64,000 bases of DNA from Qipengyuania algicida (GTDB taxonomy: Bacteria > Pseudomonadota > Alphaproteobacteria > Sphingomonadales > Sphingomonadaceae): positions 124,001-188,000 of the forward strand of contig NZ_WTYA01000005.1 of assembly GCF_009828025.1 (NCBI RefSeq). The letters run 5' to 3'. The position numbers and the translations under genes are program-made. Of the stretch, positions 20,289 to 29,935 are shown piece by piece. Numbering within the stretch: the first letter of the stretch is position 1; every line of letters starts with the position of its first letter. The notes under the pieces were generated by a model. It was not told where the DNA came from, ran no database searches, and was given only the letters and a program-made list of their open reading frames with translations.

Positions 20289-21315
20289 TCGCGCGCTCAC
20301 TGACGAGCAGCGCTGGCGCATCGCGCTGGCCAAGGATCGGCGCTATGACGGGGCCTTCGTGACCGGCGTCCACTCGACCGGCATCTATTGCCGTCCGTCC
20401 TGCCCCGCACGGCCGCCCAAGCGCGAGAACGTGCGCTTTTACGCAAGCTGCGCCGAGGCGGAGGCGGCGGGCCTGCGCGCGTGCAAGCGGTGCGCGCCCG
20501 ACCGGCAATCGAACGAGGAGGCTGCGGTGCTCGCCGCGATCGACGAGATTCGGCAGACGACCGACGCTGCGCCGACGCTCGACGAACTGGCGCAGCTCAC
20601 CGGCTATTCGCCGACCCATTTCCAGCGATTGTTCAAACGCGCCACCGGGCTCTCGCCCGCTGCCTATGCCCGCGCGCTGCGGGAAGAGCGGGCGCGCGAT
20701 GCGCTGGGCGAGGGCAGCGTGACGGGCGCAATTTACGAAGCCGGCTATGGCGCGCCAAGCCGCTTTTACGAAGCAACGAAGGACAAGATGGGCATGGTTC
20801 CGAGCGCGTGGGCGAAGGGCGGCGAGGGCGTGACGATCCACTGGGCGGTGGTCGATACCTCTCTGGGCGAAATGCTGGTCGCCGCAACCGACAAGGGTGT
20901 GTGCCGCCTCTCCTTCGCCGAAGGGCCTGAAGCCTTGCGCACCCGCTTTCCCAAGGCCGCGCTGGTCGAAGGCGGGGCGGATTTTGAGGCGCTGCTGGCC
21001 GAAGTGGTCGCCAGCGTCGAGGCGCCGGGCGACTTCGCCCATATCCCGCTCGATGTAAAAGGCACCGCCTTTCAGGAGGCGTGCTGGAAGGCGCTGCGCG
21101 AAATCCCTGCTGGAGAAACGCGCACCTATGCCGAGATCGCCGCGGCGGCGGGCAATCCCAAGGCGGTACGCGCGGCGGGCAGTGCGAACGCGCGCAACAA
21201 TGTCGCCGTGTTGATCCCCTGCCACCGCGTGATCCGCACCGGCGGTGATCTCGGCGGCTATGCCTACGGCCTCGATATCAAACGCGAACTGCTGCGGCGG
21301 GAGGGTGCGGATTAA
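20281..21315 (+). CDS. ada: Bifunctional methyl-sensing activator / O6-methylguanine-DNA methyltransferase
   Basis: Removes methyl groups from DNA irreversibly onto its own cysteines and activates the alkylation response. The 344-residue protein has the complete Ada layout: an N-terminal zinc domain with GIYCRPSCPARPP and CKRCAPD (the methylphosphotriester-accepting cysteine lies in the first), an AraC-type helix-turn-helix (LAQLTGYSPTHFQRLFKRAT), and a C-terminal methyltransferase with IPCHRVIRTGG, whose Cys accepts the methyl group. The start at 20281 overlaps the DUF1203 gene. Confidence 0.96.
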   Translation: MIDRALTDEQRWRIALAKDRRYDGAFVTGVHSTGIYCRPSCPARPPKRENVRFYASCAEAEAAGLRACKRCAPDRQSNEEAAVLAAIDEIRQTTDAAPTLDELAQLTGYSPTHFQRLFKRATGLSPAAYARALREERARDALGEGSVTGAIYEAGYGAPSRFYEATKDKMGMVPSAWAKGGEGVTIHWAVVDTSLGEMLVAATDKGVCRLSFAEGPEALRTRFPKAALVEGGADFEALLAEVVASVEAPGDFAHIPLDVKGTAFQEACWKALREIPAGETRTYAEIAAAAGNPKAVRAAGSANARNNVAVLIPCHRVIRTGGDLGGYAYGLDIKRELLRREGAD

Positions 21316-21327
21316 GCTTTCTGGGCG

Positions 21328-21388
21328 TGTTGGACCGAAGTTGGAAAGCCGCAGGGTATTCCGAGGATATGGAACACATGGAACACGG
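21328..21388 (+). repeat. Dispersed 3'-UTR-like repeat, copy B
   Basis: Begins 13 bases after the ada stop and aligns to 2358-2418 (copy A, same position relative to its gene) at 42 of 61 positions. It contains the short direct repeat ATGGAACACATGGAACAC. GGACCG at 21332-21337 is complementary to CGGTCC at 21386-21391, so the transcript could close into a stem. See copy A for alternatives. Confidence 0.5.
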
Positions 21389-21543
21389 TCCTGAAGGTAA
21401 AAAGTTGCAGTGGCGAAAACGGCAGCTTTGAGAACTTCCAGGACGCGATTTTCGAGCGTGATCGCCATGCGGGGACGCTGGCATGGGGTGGCGCGGGTAG
21501 GAAAGATCGGTCGGCAGCTATCTACGAATTTGCAGCCGTTGCT

Positions 21544-22104
21544 TCAGCTTATCGCGAGCGCCTCTTTAGTTAACAGCACCCATCTATCTTTCGCGGTCTT
21601 TTTATAGGTTATGGCGAAGTGTCCGGCTGCAAGTGGGCCTGAGGATTCACTAGTATACATCAGCGCAGTCGAGCCGTCCTTACTTAGAACGGGAACCGAC
21701 ATCGCGAGCAAATTCACCGGCCATTGGCTTAGGAGAGTTATCGCATTGATTCGATGGTCGTCATGCAAAACGCTTGTCTCGTTCAGCCAACTTTTCAGAC
21801 TAGGACATTGCTCTACCACACTGACATTGCGAATGTCAGAAGACTCAAGGATTAAAGGAAGAGTTGGATCATTCTTGAACCGTGGGTTTTGACGCAAAAA
21901 TAATTGTACCTTCTGCGGTAAAGGCGAGCGCGGTTCGGGTCTTTGCCAAATGGCGATTTGTCGACTTGATTTGCTTTTGAACGCCTTAGCGTAGTCCAGC
22001 GCGATCCCACACGCAGCTTCAGGTACAGCGGGACTTGCATCGTCAGCTGAACACGCAGCACATGCCACAATGATTATAGCTGTTAACACGAATTTCGGGC
22101 GCAT
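21544..22104 (-). CDS. Hypothetical lipoprotein
   Basis: A 186-residue unrecognised protein. From ATG 22104 the leader MRPKFVLTAIIIVACAAC ends in a lipobox-like ACAAC; the following SADDASPAVPEA is a typical linker. The mature part contains EAACGIALDYAKAF, a strand-rich middle and HFAITYKKTAKDRWVLLTKE at the end, a pattern seen in small exported proteins of unknown role. The gene is clearly AT-richer than ada and the HD-GYP gene on either side and stands alone, so it may be acquired DNA. Confidence 0.6.
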   Translation of the reverse strand: MRPKFVLTAIIIVACAACSADDASPAVPEAACGIALDYAKAFKSKSSRQIAIWQRPEPRSPLPQKVQLFLRQNPRFKNDPTLPLILESSDIRNVSVVEQCPSLKSWLNETSVLHDDHRINAITLLSQWPVNLLAMSVPVLSKDGSTALMYTSESSGPLAAGHFAITYKKTAKDRWVLLTKEALAIS

Positions 22105-22324
22105 CACGTAAGAACTATCAATGATCTCGATTACTCTGACAATGTCAGCTTCCACAACATTGCAGACATAACCGCAACGCCATCCCCTAACACATTTAAC
22201 TGGCGCAGTTTCGTTTCCGGTGGTGACGGGTACGCTGTCGAAAGCCGAGCTGGCCGCTTATGCAAATCGTATTGTTGGCGGTTGCCTATCCATATTCGAT
22301 AATAACTGGATCGCTGGCTGAATT

Positions 22325-23566
22325 TCAGTGGACCTGTTCCGCCGCAGGCAAGCCCATCGTTTCGCGCAAACCTGCCTGCTCTTTTGGAGTTATATATCCA
22401 GCGATCTGCTCTCCGTCCGGGTCATCGGTCAGCGTGATCTCTTCTGGCTCGGCCGACGCATCGGCTGCCGGATCGACGCATAATCGCAAGCGTGTGGTGC
22501 CGCGGCGTTTGCCCGGTTCCAGCACCTCGGCACGGCGATTGCTGCGCAGGGTCACGAGCATCCCCGGCGCGAAGATGCCGACGCTCTGCATGAAGGCGAA
22601 CAGCAGCGACCGGTCGAAATGACCCTCGGTTCCCCACATGTAAGCCAGCGCATCGACCGGCGTCCAGGCGTTCTTGTATCCGCGATCGGAGGTGAGGGCA
22701 TCGTAGACATCGCAGATCGCGCCGAGCCGGGCGACCTCCGAAATTTCGTGCCCGGCGAGGCCTTTGGGATATCCCGTACCGTCCATCTTCTCGTGATGGT
22801 GCAGGCACACATCGAGCGCATGGTCGGGCATTTCCGGCAGCTCTGAAATGATCGAGTGGCCGAACTGCGGGTGCTTGCGGACCTCAAGCAACTGGGTGTC
22901 GGTCAAGCTGCCCTCGTCGTTGAGGATTTCTTCCGGGATGCCCACCTTGCCAAGGTCATGCAACAGGCCTGCAAGGCCGTATTTACGCCTCTCGGACATA
23001 GGTTTGCCCTGCTGGCGCGCCACATTGACCATCAGTGCGCACACGGCGATCGAATGCATATACGTATATTCGCTCTTCTTCTTGAGCCCGACAACCTTGA
23101 GCAATGCCTCCGGGCTTTCCTCGATGCTTTCGACAACGTCGGCCACTATGTCAGAGACCTTGTTCATCCGGATCGCACGCCCCAGCCGGACATCGGTAAA
23201 GGTCTCGCGCATCAGCTTCTTGGAGCGCGTGACGAGCGTCCGTGCCCGTTGCAGATCGGTCCTTTCGCGTTCGACAGGCGAAAAAGCCGTATTCTTGGGC
23301 CAGATGCGCAGTTTTTCGCGCGACGGATGGGATTGCGACGTCTTGCTCGGCACCTGGGATGGCGAGTCTTCAGCAGGTTCGGGACGCACGGATTTACCGT
23401 CGTCGACGAGCACGTAGTCCACGTCGCTCTGGCGGACTCGGGCAAGGGTTTTGGGATCGTCGACGACGAATTTAGCGCGCCAGAAGGGATGGGAAAGCCA
23501 TGAGCCGGTAAAGCCCTCGACGTACATTCCCATTTCAACTTCGTCGGGCCGTATTCGTCTCGTCAT
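22325..23566 (-). CDS. HD-GYP cyclic di-GMP phosphodiesterase (with DUF3391)
   Basis: Predicted to hydrolyse cyclic di-GMP in the cytosol. The 413-residue protein begins with a DUF3391 region (RIRPDEVEMGMYVEGF), has a charged linker, then an HD-GYP domain from about residue 145: GLLHDLGKVGIPEEIL carries the HD pair and HHEKMDGTGYPKGL the GYP motif, so the metal ligands appear intact. No membrane segment. In-frame ATGs at 23572 and 23575 are possible starts; none has a clear ribosome site. It stands alone. Confidence 0.9.
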   Translation of the reverse strand: MTRRIRPDEVEMGMYVEGFTGSWLSHPFWRAKFVVDDPKTLARVRQSDVDYVLVDDGKSVRPEPAEDSPSQVPSKTSQSHPSREKLRIWPKNTAFSPVERERTDLQRARTLVTRSKKLMRETFTDVRLGRAIRMNKVSDIVADVVESIEESPEALLKVVGLKKKSEYTYMHSIAVCALMVNVARQQGKPMSERRKYGLAGLLHDLGKVGIPEEILNDEGSLTDTQLLEVRKHPQFGHSIISELPEMPDHALDVCLHHHEKMDGTGYPKGLAGHEISEVARLGAICDVYDALTSDRGYKNAWTPVDALAYMWGTEGHFDRSLLFAFMQSVGIFAPGMLVTLRSNRRAEVLEPGKRRGTTRLRLCVDPAADASAEPEEITLTDDPDGEQIAGYITPKEQAGLRETMGLPAAEQVH

Positions 23567-23894
23567 TCCCATCATCCGGCGTGGCGGGAATCGCCGCGCA
23601 CATGCTTCCTGGTCAGAGGTTACCAATGCCGTTCTGCCGATCAGATAAAAGCTTGTGGTCTATAACGGGTTAAGAATTGTAGATCGGCGCAATGGCCGAA
23701 ATCTCGCGCGGGTTTCGCAGGTGAAGCGATCACGCCGCCCGGCCCAAGGGATAGGTCAGCCCGTCCTGTCGCATGGGCGCTTCATTTGACTAGTGCCGCC
23801 GCGCTTGCGACAATTGGGCCGACGCGCTCGAATACGATGCGCATTTCCCGGCGACGCCCCCATGTCGCACAAATCCAGTTCAAGAAGGATATTT

Positions 23895-24332
23895 ATGGCA
23901 ACCCCCAACAACGGCGACACCGTCGTCATCGATTATACCGTAAGCAGGACCGATGGCGCTGTCGTCGGCGATACCAAGGAAACCGGTCCGCAGACGATCA
24001 CGCTGGGTCAAAACGCGATCTTCCCGCAGATCGAGGAAACGCTGACCGGCATGGCTGTGGGTGATCAGGAGACCGTGACCGTCTCCAGCGACAAGGCTTT
24101 CGGTCCGCGCCGTGAAGAGCTGCTGATCGATATTCCGCGTGCCAATCTGCCGCCTGAACCCGCTCCCGAACCTGGCATGGCCTTGCAGGCGCAGCAGCAG
24201 GATGGTTCGGCGATCACGCTTTATGTGGTCGAGGTGGGCGATCAGACGGTCAAGGCGGATGGCAACCACCCGCTTGCCGGTGAAGACCTGACCTTCGGCG
24301 TCACCCTGCGCGAGATCAAGCAGGCGGCGTAA
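23895..24332 (+). CDS. FKBP-type peptidyl-prolyl isomerase, SlyD-like
   Basis: A 145-residue FKBP-family isomerase that speeds cis-trans isomerisation at proline. VVIDYTVSRTDGAVV starts the FKBP fold; FGPRREELLIDIPRANL and DGNHPLAGEDLTFGVTLREI match the SlyD branch, which has an inserted chaperone flap. It lacks the His/Cys-rich metal-binding tail of E. coli SlyD. ATG 23895 has AAGGA six bases upstream. No signal peptide, so cytosolic. Convergent with the photolyase gene. Confidence 0.88.
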   Translation: MATPNNGDTVVIDYTVSRTDGAVVGDTKETGPQTITLGQNAIFPQIEETLTGMAVGDQETVTVSSDKAFGPRREELLIDIPRANLPPEPAPEPGMALQAQQQDGSAITLYVVEVGDQTVKADGNHPLAGEDLTFGVTLREIKQAA

Positions 24333-24386
24333 ACCGCAACCGAGTTCCGGCCCGATCGCGCAGTGCGGCTGGTCCGGAACGCCCTT

Positions 24387-25943
24387 TCAGTCGCGAGCCC
24401 AGCCTTTCGTTGCTGGCTCCAGCGTGTCGAGAAGCACCTCCGCGCTTTGGAGATACTCGCGCTGTTTGGCATCCCCCATCCGATCCCATGTCGCGTAGAT
24501 CCGCCCGATCCGCGCATTGCTCTCCAGCGTATCGCGATGGCGGTGCATGAAGTGCCAGTAGAGCGGGTTGAACGGACATGCGCCGTCGCCGGCCTTCTTG
24601 TTCGGCGAATACCGGCATGAGGCGCAGTAGTTGCTCATCTTGTTGATGTAATTGCCGCTCGCCGCATAGGGCTTTGACGCCAGAACCCCGCCATCGGCAT
24701 AGAGGATCATTGCCGCGACATTGGGCAATTCGACCCATTCGTATGCGTCGGCATAAACCACTAGAAACCAGTCCTGCACTTCCCACGGCTTGATCCCGGC
24801 GAGCAGGCAGAAATTGCCGAGCACCATCAGCCGTTGGATATGGTGGGCATGGGCGTTGTCGCGGGTCGAGCGGATGCAGTCGGCGAGGCAGGCCATGTCG
24901 GTTTCGCCAGTCCAGAAGAATTCGGGCAGGGCGCGCTGGGCATTGAGTGCATTGGCACGTTGCAAATGCGGCATCTGGTGCCAGTAGAAGCCTCGCACAT
25001 ATTCGCGCCAGCCGATGATCTGGCGGATGAAGCCCTCAACCGAATTGAGCGGCGCACGCCCGTCCTCATACGCCTGTTCGGCGCGCTGGCACAGTTCCAG
25101 CGGATCGAGCAGGCCGAGGTTGAGGCTGGTCGAGAGCAGCGAATGGTACAGCTGGTCCTCGCCCGCCACCATCGCGTCCTGATAAGGGCCGAATTTCTCG
25201 ATGCGTTCGGCGAAGAAGGCGTCGGCGGCTTTTTCGGCCTGATCGCGCGTTACCGGCCAGCCGAAAGAGTCGAGTGTGCCGAAATGGCCGTCGAAGCGGT
25301 CCTCGACCAGCGCTGTGACCTCTTTCGTGATCGTATCGGGTTCGAACAGCGGACGCGTCGGAGCCGAGAGGCCATCCTTGGGCGGCTTGCGGTTGTCCGG
25401 ATCGTAATTCCACTGCCCGCCCACAGGTTTTCCATCTTTTATCAACAGGCCTGTCCGCTTGCGCATCTCGCGGTAGAAGAACTCCATGCGGAGCTCCTTA
25501 CGCCCTTCGGCCCATGCGGCGAATTCGGATGGGGAGCATAGGAAACGGTCGTCTTCGAGCAGTTCGACCTCGCAGGCGAACTTGTCCGCCCATTCGCGTT
25601 GCGCCTCGCGCACCCGCCACTCGCCCGCCTCGACGCAGCGGATCAGGCGGGGCTCGTGTCGCTCGACCGCGCGCGCCAGCTCGCCGGTGAAGCTGCCCGA
25701 ATTGCCCTCATCGTCCAGCTTCACATAGTCGACCTGCCAACCCGCCTGTTCCAGTTCGGCGGCGAAATGGCGCATGGCGGAAAAGATCAGCGCGATCTTC
25801 TGCTTGTGATGTTTGACGTAGCTTGCCTCGTCCCACACCTCCATCATCAGCACTACGGTATCGTCCTTGGCGCGCCCACGCAGGCTCGCAATCGTGCGGG
25901 TGAGCTGGTCGCCGAAGATGGGGACGAGAACGGGGCAGGTCAT
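24387..25943 (-). CDS. phrB: Iron-sulfur bacterial cryptochrome / (6-4) photolyase
   Basis: A 518-residue member of the FeS-BCP/CryPro clade, close to Agrobacterium PhrB, a (6-4) photolyase. N-terminal TCPVLVPIFGDQLTRTI starts the Rossmann domain. The iron-sulfur ligands are visible as C-x2-C-x12-C in NYCASCRYSPNKKAGDGAC, with a further Cys upstream near DMACLADC. The FAD-domain helix region has EGFIRQIIGWREYVRGFYW. Predicted to repair UV lesions with blue light, or to act as a light sensor. It is convergent with the FKBP gene and 35 bases after priA on the same strand. Confidence 0.9.
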   Translation of the reverse strand: MTCPVLVPIFGDQLTRTIASLRGRAKDDTVVLMMEVWDEASYVKHHKQKIALIFSAMRHFAAELEQAGWQVDYVKLDDEGNSGSFTGELARAVERHEPRLIRCVEAGEWRVREAQREWADKFACEVELLEDDRFLCSPSEFAAWAEGRKELRMEFFYREMRKRTGLLIKDGKPVGGQWNYDPDNRKPPKDGLSAPTRPLFEPDTITKEVTALVEDRFDGHFGTLDSFGWPVTRDQAEKAADAFFAERIEKFGPYQDAMVAGEDQLYHSLLSTSLNLGLLDPLELCQRAEQAYEDGRAPLNSVEGFIRQIIGWREYVRGFYWHQMPHLQRANALNAQRALPEFFWTGETDMACLADCIRSTRDNAHAHHIQRLMVLGNFCLLAGIKPWEVQDWFLVVYADAYEWVELPNVAAMILYADGGVLASKPYAASGNYINKMSNYCASCRYSPNKKAGDGACPFNPLYWHFMHRHRDTLESNARIGRIYATWDRMGDAKQREYLQSAEVLLDTLEPATKGWARD

Positions 25944-25978
25944 GACAGGGCTAACGAGGCGGGGTCATGGAAGTGCCC

Positions 25979-28144
25979 TCAGACAAAGCTATAAGGATCG
26001 ATGTCGACGCCCACGCGCACTCCGGCGGGATGGTCGAGCGGGCCGAGCCAGCCGCGGATGATGTCCTGCAATTGCGCGCTGCGCTTTGCGTTGATGAGCA
26101 GGCGATAGCGATAGCGTCCACGCAGCAGGCTGAGCGGGGCGGGGGCAGGGCCATAGATCGCAAGGTCGGGCAGATCGGGCTTGGCGCGGCCGATCTTCTG
26201 CGCCGCCTCGCGCGCTTCGCCTTCCTCCTCGCTCGAAATGATGATCGCCGCCCAGCGCCCGAATGGCGGCGCACCTGCCATCCGGCGAGCTTCTGTCTCC
26301 GCTTCATAAAAGGCGTCGCGATCCCCGGCGGCGAGCGCGGCGATCACCGGCGCATCGGGGTGGCGCGTCTGGATCAGCACCTCGCCCGGCTTGGTCCCGC
26401 GTCCGGCGCGCCCGGCGACTTGTGCGACCTGCTGGTAGGTCCGCTCCGCCGCGCGCAAATCGCCGCCCTCCAGCCCGAGATCGGCATCGACCACGCCCAC
26501 CAGAGTGAGCTCGGGGAAATGGAACCCCTTGGTTACCAATTGCGTGCCCACGATCACATCGACCGCGCCTTGCTCGACCAGCGAGACGAATTCCGCCGCG
26601 CGTCCGGGCGAGTTGAGCGTGTCGGAAGTGGCCACGAACACGCGCGCCTCGGGCAGGCGCTCGGCCACCTCGTCGGCGATCCGCTCCACGCCGGGGCCGC
26701 AGGCGACGAGACAGTCGGCCTCGCCGCACTCGGGGCAACGTTCGGGCACCGGGGTCTCGTGCCCGCAATGGTGGCAGGCGAGCTGCCCGGTAAAGCGGTG
26801 TTCGACCAGCCAGGCGCTGCAATTTGGGCACTGGAAGCGGAAACCGCAATTGCGGCATAGCGTCAGCGGGGCATAGCCGCGCCGGTTGAGGAACAGCAGC
26901 GCCTGCTCGCCGCGTTCGAGACGTTCCTCGATCCCCGCCACCAGCCGTTCGGCCAGCCAATGCCCGCGCGGGGGCTTTTCCCTGGTCAGGTCGATAGTGT
27001 CGATCGCGGGAAGTTGCGCTCCACCGAAACGGCTCGGCAGTTGGAGGCGGGTGTAGGTCCCGTTCTCCGCCATGGCGAGGCTTTCGAGTGCCGGGGTCGC
27101 GCTGGCGAGGATGACCGGCACACGTTCGAAATGCGCACGCATCACCGCCACGTCGCGGGCGTTGTAGCGCACACCGTCGTCCTGCTTGAAGCTGACCTCA
27201 TGCGCTTCGTCGACCACGATCAGGCCGAGCTTCCTGAAAGGCAGGAACAGCGCCGAGCGCGCGCCGACTACGACCTGTGCCGAGCCGCTGGCTACGGCGC
27301 GCCATGCCCGCCTGCGCTCGGTAGATTTGAGCGAGGAATGCCACAGTACCGGCGCTGCCCCGAAACGTTCGGAAAAGCGCGTGAGGAACGCTTCGGTGAG
27401 TGCGATCTCGGGCAAGAGCACCAGCGCCTGCCGCCCCATTCGCAAGGCTTCGGCGATGGGCTCGAAATAGGTCTCGGTTTTGCCCGAACCCGTCACTCCG
27501 TCGAGCAGATAGGGCGCAAAGCCCCCATCGCGGACCGAGGTTCCGAATGTCTCGGCGACTTCGGCTTGCTCGGCGCTGAGGTCCGGTACGGCAAAATTGG
27601 GCACGGAGAGGGGATAAGGGCGGTCGCTATCGACCTCGACCGGCTCGAGCACGCCCTGATTGACCAGCCCGCGCAATACGCCTTCCGACACGCCTGCCAA
27701 TCCGGCGAGTTCGCGAATCGAGGCCTGTTCGCCCTCCAGCGCTTCGATTGCGGCCTGGCGCTGCGCCGTCATGCGTTCGGGCAAGCCACCGGACAGGCGG
27801 TACTCGATGGCCGTGGCAGGACCCTTGAGCGCGCCGCCGGACGACAGCGCCATGCGCGCGACCGAGGCGAGCGAGGCGCAGTAGTAATCCGCGCACCATT
27901 CGATCAGCCGTCTGAGCGGCGCGGCGATGGGCGGCACCGGCAAGACCTCGCGTATCGGCCTCAGCTTGGCTTCGGGGACGGGATCGCCCGGCAGACGCCC
28001 TTCGTCCCAAACGATTCCGACGATTGTCCGCGGCCCGAGCGGCACGGCAACCACCGAACCGGCCTCGACCGCCATGCCGTCAGGCAGGCGATAATCGAGC
28101 GGGCCAAGGGCGGCATTGAAAACGAGGCAGCGTACGCGGGTCAT
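25979..28144 (-). CDS. priA: Primosomal replication restart helicase
   Basis: Superfamily 2 helicase that reloads the replisome at stalled forks. The 721-residue protein has Walker A GVTGSGKTETYF, Walker B VVDEAHEVSF, and two zinc-binding clusters (CRNCGFRFQCPNC, CHHCG, CPECGEADC) between the helicase motifs, followed by VGTQLVTKG and QVAGRAGR. The N-terminal 3'-end-binding domain (VRCLVFNAALGPLDYRLPDG) is intact. Normal length. It is divergent from the PEP-CTERM gene at 28424. Confidence 0.96.
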   Translation of the reverse strand: MTRVRCLVFNAALGPLDYRLPDGMAVEAGSVVAVPLGPRTIVGIVWDEGRLPGDPVPEAKLRPIREVLPVPPIAAPLRRLIEWCADYYCASLASVARMALSSGGALKGPATAIEYRLSGGLPERMTAQRQAAIEALEGEQASIRELAGLAGVSEGVLRGLVNQGVLEPVEVDSDRPYPLSVPNFAVPDLSAEQAEVAETFGTSVRDGGFAPYLLDGVTGSGKTETYFEPIAEALRMGRQALVLLPEIALTEAFLTRFSERFGAAPVLWHSSLKSTERRRAWRAVASGSAQVVVGARSALFLPFRKLGLIVVDEAHEVSFKQDDGVRYNARDVAVMRAHFERVPVILASATPALESLAMAENGTYTRLQLPSRFGGAQLPAIDTIDLTREKPPRGHWLAERLVAGIEERLERGEQALLFLNRRGYAPLTLCRNCGFRFQCPNCSAWLVEHRFTGQLACHHCGHETPVPERCPECGEADCLVACGPGVERIADEVAERLPEARVFVATSDTLNSPGRAAEFVSLVEQGAVDVIVGTQLVTKGFHFPELTLVGVVDADLGLEGGDLRAAERTYQQVAQVAGRAGRGTKPGEVLIQTRHPDAPVIAALAAGDRDAFYEAETEARRMAGAPPFGRWAAIIISSEEEGEAREAAQKIGRAKPDLPDLAIYGPAPAPLSLLRGRYRYRLLINAKRSAQLQDIIRGWLGPLDHPAGVRVGVDIDPYSFV

Positions 28145-28355
28145 TACTCGCCCCTATGTGTCCCTGCTGCTCACTACAGGCAACCCGCTCATTGGCATGT
28201 CGCTGATGAATGAAATCCAGCGTTGTTTGCTGCGCAAACCGACGATTCGGAAAAGCAAGAAGCCGGCGGCGCAATGCTGTCTCATTTTGGCGCAGACTAA
28301 GATTTTGCAGTTGCGAAGATTAACATTCGGTAATAACAACGAGCCAAGCCGTAAG

Positions 28356-28370
28356 GGTGATTGAATCACC
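28356..28370. promoter_or_regulatory. 15-bp perfect palindrome, candidate operator
   Basis: GGTGATTGAATCACC has seven-base arms around a single G and lies 54 bases upstream of the PEP-CTERM gene start and 212 bases before priA. The symmetry and position suit a dimeric regulator acting on the PEP-CTERM promoter. No second copy was noticed in the window. Confidence 0.4.
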
Positions 28371-28423
28371 GGGATCGCGACATTCGAATCGGCGGGTCTT
28401 AGATGGACAATCAGGGGTTTTTC

Positions 28424-29164
28424 ATGCGTTACCTTCTTCCAACTATCGTTGCGGCGGCTGCACTAAGCGCTGCGGTTCCTGCATCCGCCGGACAGATTCT
28501 GTTCGACAATGGCGGTGCCAATTATCAGCCGAGCAAGTCGTTCACCGATGGCACGGTCAACGTAAAGGTCTCGGCGTTCAGTATTAACAACAAAGCCAAG
28601 GTCGAAACGGCCAAGCTGGGCAGCTGGTCGGGCAATGGCATGGGCGTTCTCAACAACGCCAACGACGGCTCGCACACGATCGACAATCAGGGTTACACCG
28701 ATTTCGTCATCCTTGCTTTCGACCAGTCAGTGACACTCGACAAGGCGTTGTTCAAGACCGGCTATTACGGCGGCAGCGACTACTACAACGACACTGATGC
28801 CACCATCGGTTTCATCGATTTGGCAGGCTTCAACTGGGCGAGCGACATCTCCTACATCTCCGGTACGAGCGCGTCGGATCTCTCCAGCTACTTCTCGACC
28901 TACGCCTCCAATTCGAACGGCAACGGCTCGCAGAGCCGCGACATCAACTCGGTCGGCAATACCGCGAACGTCTGGCTGATCGGTGCGGCTTTCTCGAACC
29001 CCGACAGCAAGCGCGACGGGTTCAAGATCAAGTCATTGACCTACAGCGTTCCGGAAACTGCGGTTCCCGAACCGGCGGCATGGGCGCTGATGATCCTGGG
29101 CTTCGGTATGGTCGGCGGGATGCTGCGCCGCAAGCGTCCGACAACCACGCTTACTTACGCCTGA
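28424..29164 (+). CDS. PEP-CTERM protein, exported
   Basis: A 246-residue exported protein. Signal peptide MRYLLPTIVAAAALSAAVPA is followed by SAGQILFDNG, and the mature domain is rich in Asn, Ser, Asp and Tyr (GYYGGSDYYNDTDATIGF, TYASNSNGNGSQSRD), typical of extracellular, non-enzymatic PEP-CTERM proteins. It ends with VPEPAAWALMILGFGMVGG and LRRKR, the exosortase signal. Start 28424 has AGGGG six bases before it; ATG 28403 is an alternative. The gene is monocistronic, with a palindrome upstream and a terminator downstream. Confidence 0.88.
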   Translation: MRYLLPTIVAAAALSAAVPASAGQILFDNGGANYQPSKSFTDGTVNVKVSAFSINNKAKVETAKLGSWSGNGMGVLNNANDGSHTIDNQGYTDFVILAFDQSVTLDKALFKTGYYGGSDYYNDTDATIGFIDLAGFNWASDISYISGTSASDLSSYFSTYASNSNGNGSQSRDINSVGNTANVWLIGAAFSNPDSKRDGFKIKSLTYSVPETAVPEPAAWALMILGFGMVGGMLRRKRPTTTLTYA

Positions 29165-29202
29165 TCGCGCGCCCTTTCGGGCGGTGCAATCGACAAAACA
29201 TG

Positions 29203-29235
29203 CGCCCCGGCATTGCTTGCCGGGGCGTTTTGTTT
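29203..29235 (+). terminator. Rho-independent terminator after the PEP-CTERM gene
   Basis: CGCCCCGGC and GCCGGGGCG form a perfect nine-base stem around a seven-base loop, immediately followed by TTTTGTTT. It lies 39 bases after the PEP-CTERM stop and 41 bases before the transaldolase gene. A run of A upstream (ACAAAACA) could make it work weakly in the other direction. Confidence 0.88.
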
Positions 29236-29275
29236 GTAGGCGGGCAGAACATCTCAGCCGGAGTCCCGCTGCATT

Positions 29276-29935
29276 ATGAAATTCTTTGCCGACACTGCCG
29301 AAATCGACGCCATCCGCGAACTCTCCGAAGCCGGATTGATCGACGGCGTCACCACCAATCCCAGCCTGATCCACAAATCGGGGCGGGACTTCATGGAGGT
29401 GACCAAGGAAATCTGCGGGATCGTCGATGGTCCAGTCAGCGCCGAAGTGGTCGCGCTCGACCATGACGGCATGATGCGTGAGGCGGAAACGCTGCGCAAG
29501 ATCGCCGACAATGTCTGCATCAAGGTGCCCCTGACGATCGAAGGGCTCAAGACCTGTCGCAAGCTCACGGGCGATGGCACCATGGTCAACGTAACGCTGT
29601 GCTTCTCCGCCAATCAGGCATTGCTCGCGGCCAAGGCCGGGGCGACCTTTGTGTCGCCCTTTATCGGCCGTCATGACGACAATGGCTTCGACGGGATGGA
29701 CTTGATCCGCGACATGCGCCTGATCTACGACAATTACGCGTTCGAGACCGAAATTCTCGCCGCCAGCGTCCGCCATCCAGTCCATGTGCTCGAATGCGCG
29801 CGGATCGGGGCGGATGTGATGACCGCGCCGCCCAAGGTGATCACCGGCCTTGCCAACCATGTCCTGACCGACAAGGGCATCGAAGGCTTCCTCGCCGATT
29901 GGGCCAAGACCGGTCAGTCGATCCCGACCGCATAA
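29276..29935 (+). CDS. fsa: Transaldolase / fructose-6-phosphate aldolase family
   Basis: A 219-residue TIM-barrel aldolase of the small transaldolase subfamily. [20 protein letters not shown] and [10 protein letters not shown] are the signature start, and the Schiff-base lysine lies in [11 protein letters not shown]. The length is typical of the MipB/TalC/FSA group, in which true transaldolases and fructose-6-phosphate aldolases are not separable by eye. Probably moves dihydroxyacetone units in the non-oxidative pentose phosphate pathway. Its TAA directly abuts the GTG of cobT. Confidence 0.9.
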   Translation: MKFFADTAEIDAIRELSEAGLIDGVTTNPSLIHKSGRDFMEVTKEICGIVDGPVSAEVVALDHDGMMREAETLRKIADNVCIKVPLTIEGLKTCRKLTGDGTMVNVTLCFSANQALLAAKAGATFVSPFIGRHDDNGFDGMDLIRDMRLIYDNYAFETEILAASVRHPVHVLECARIGADVMTAPPKVITGLANHVLTDKGIEGFLADWAKTGQSIPTA

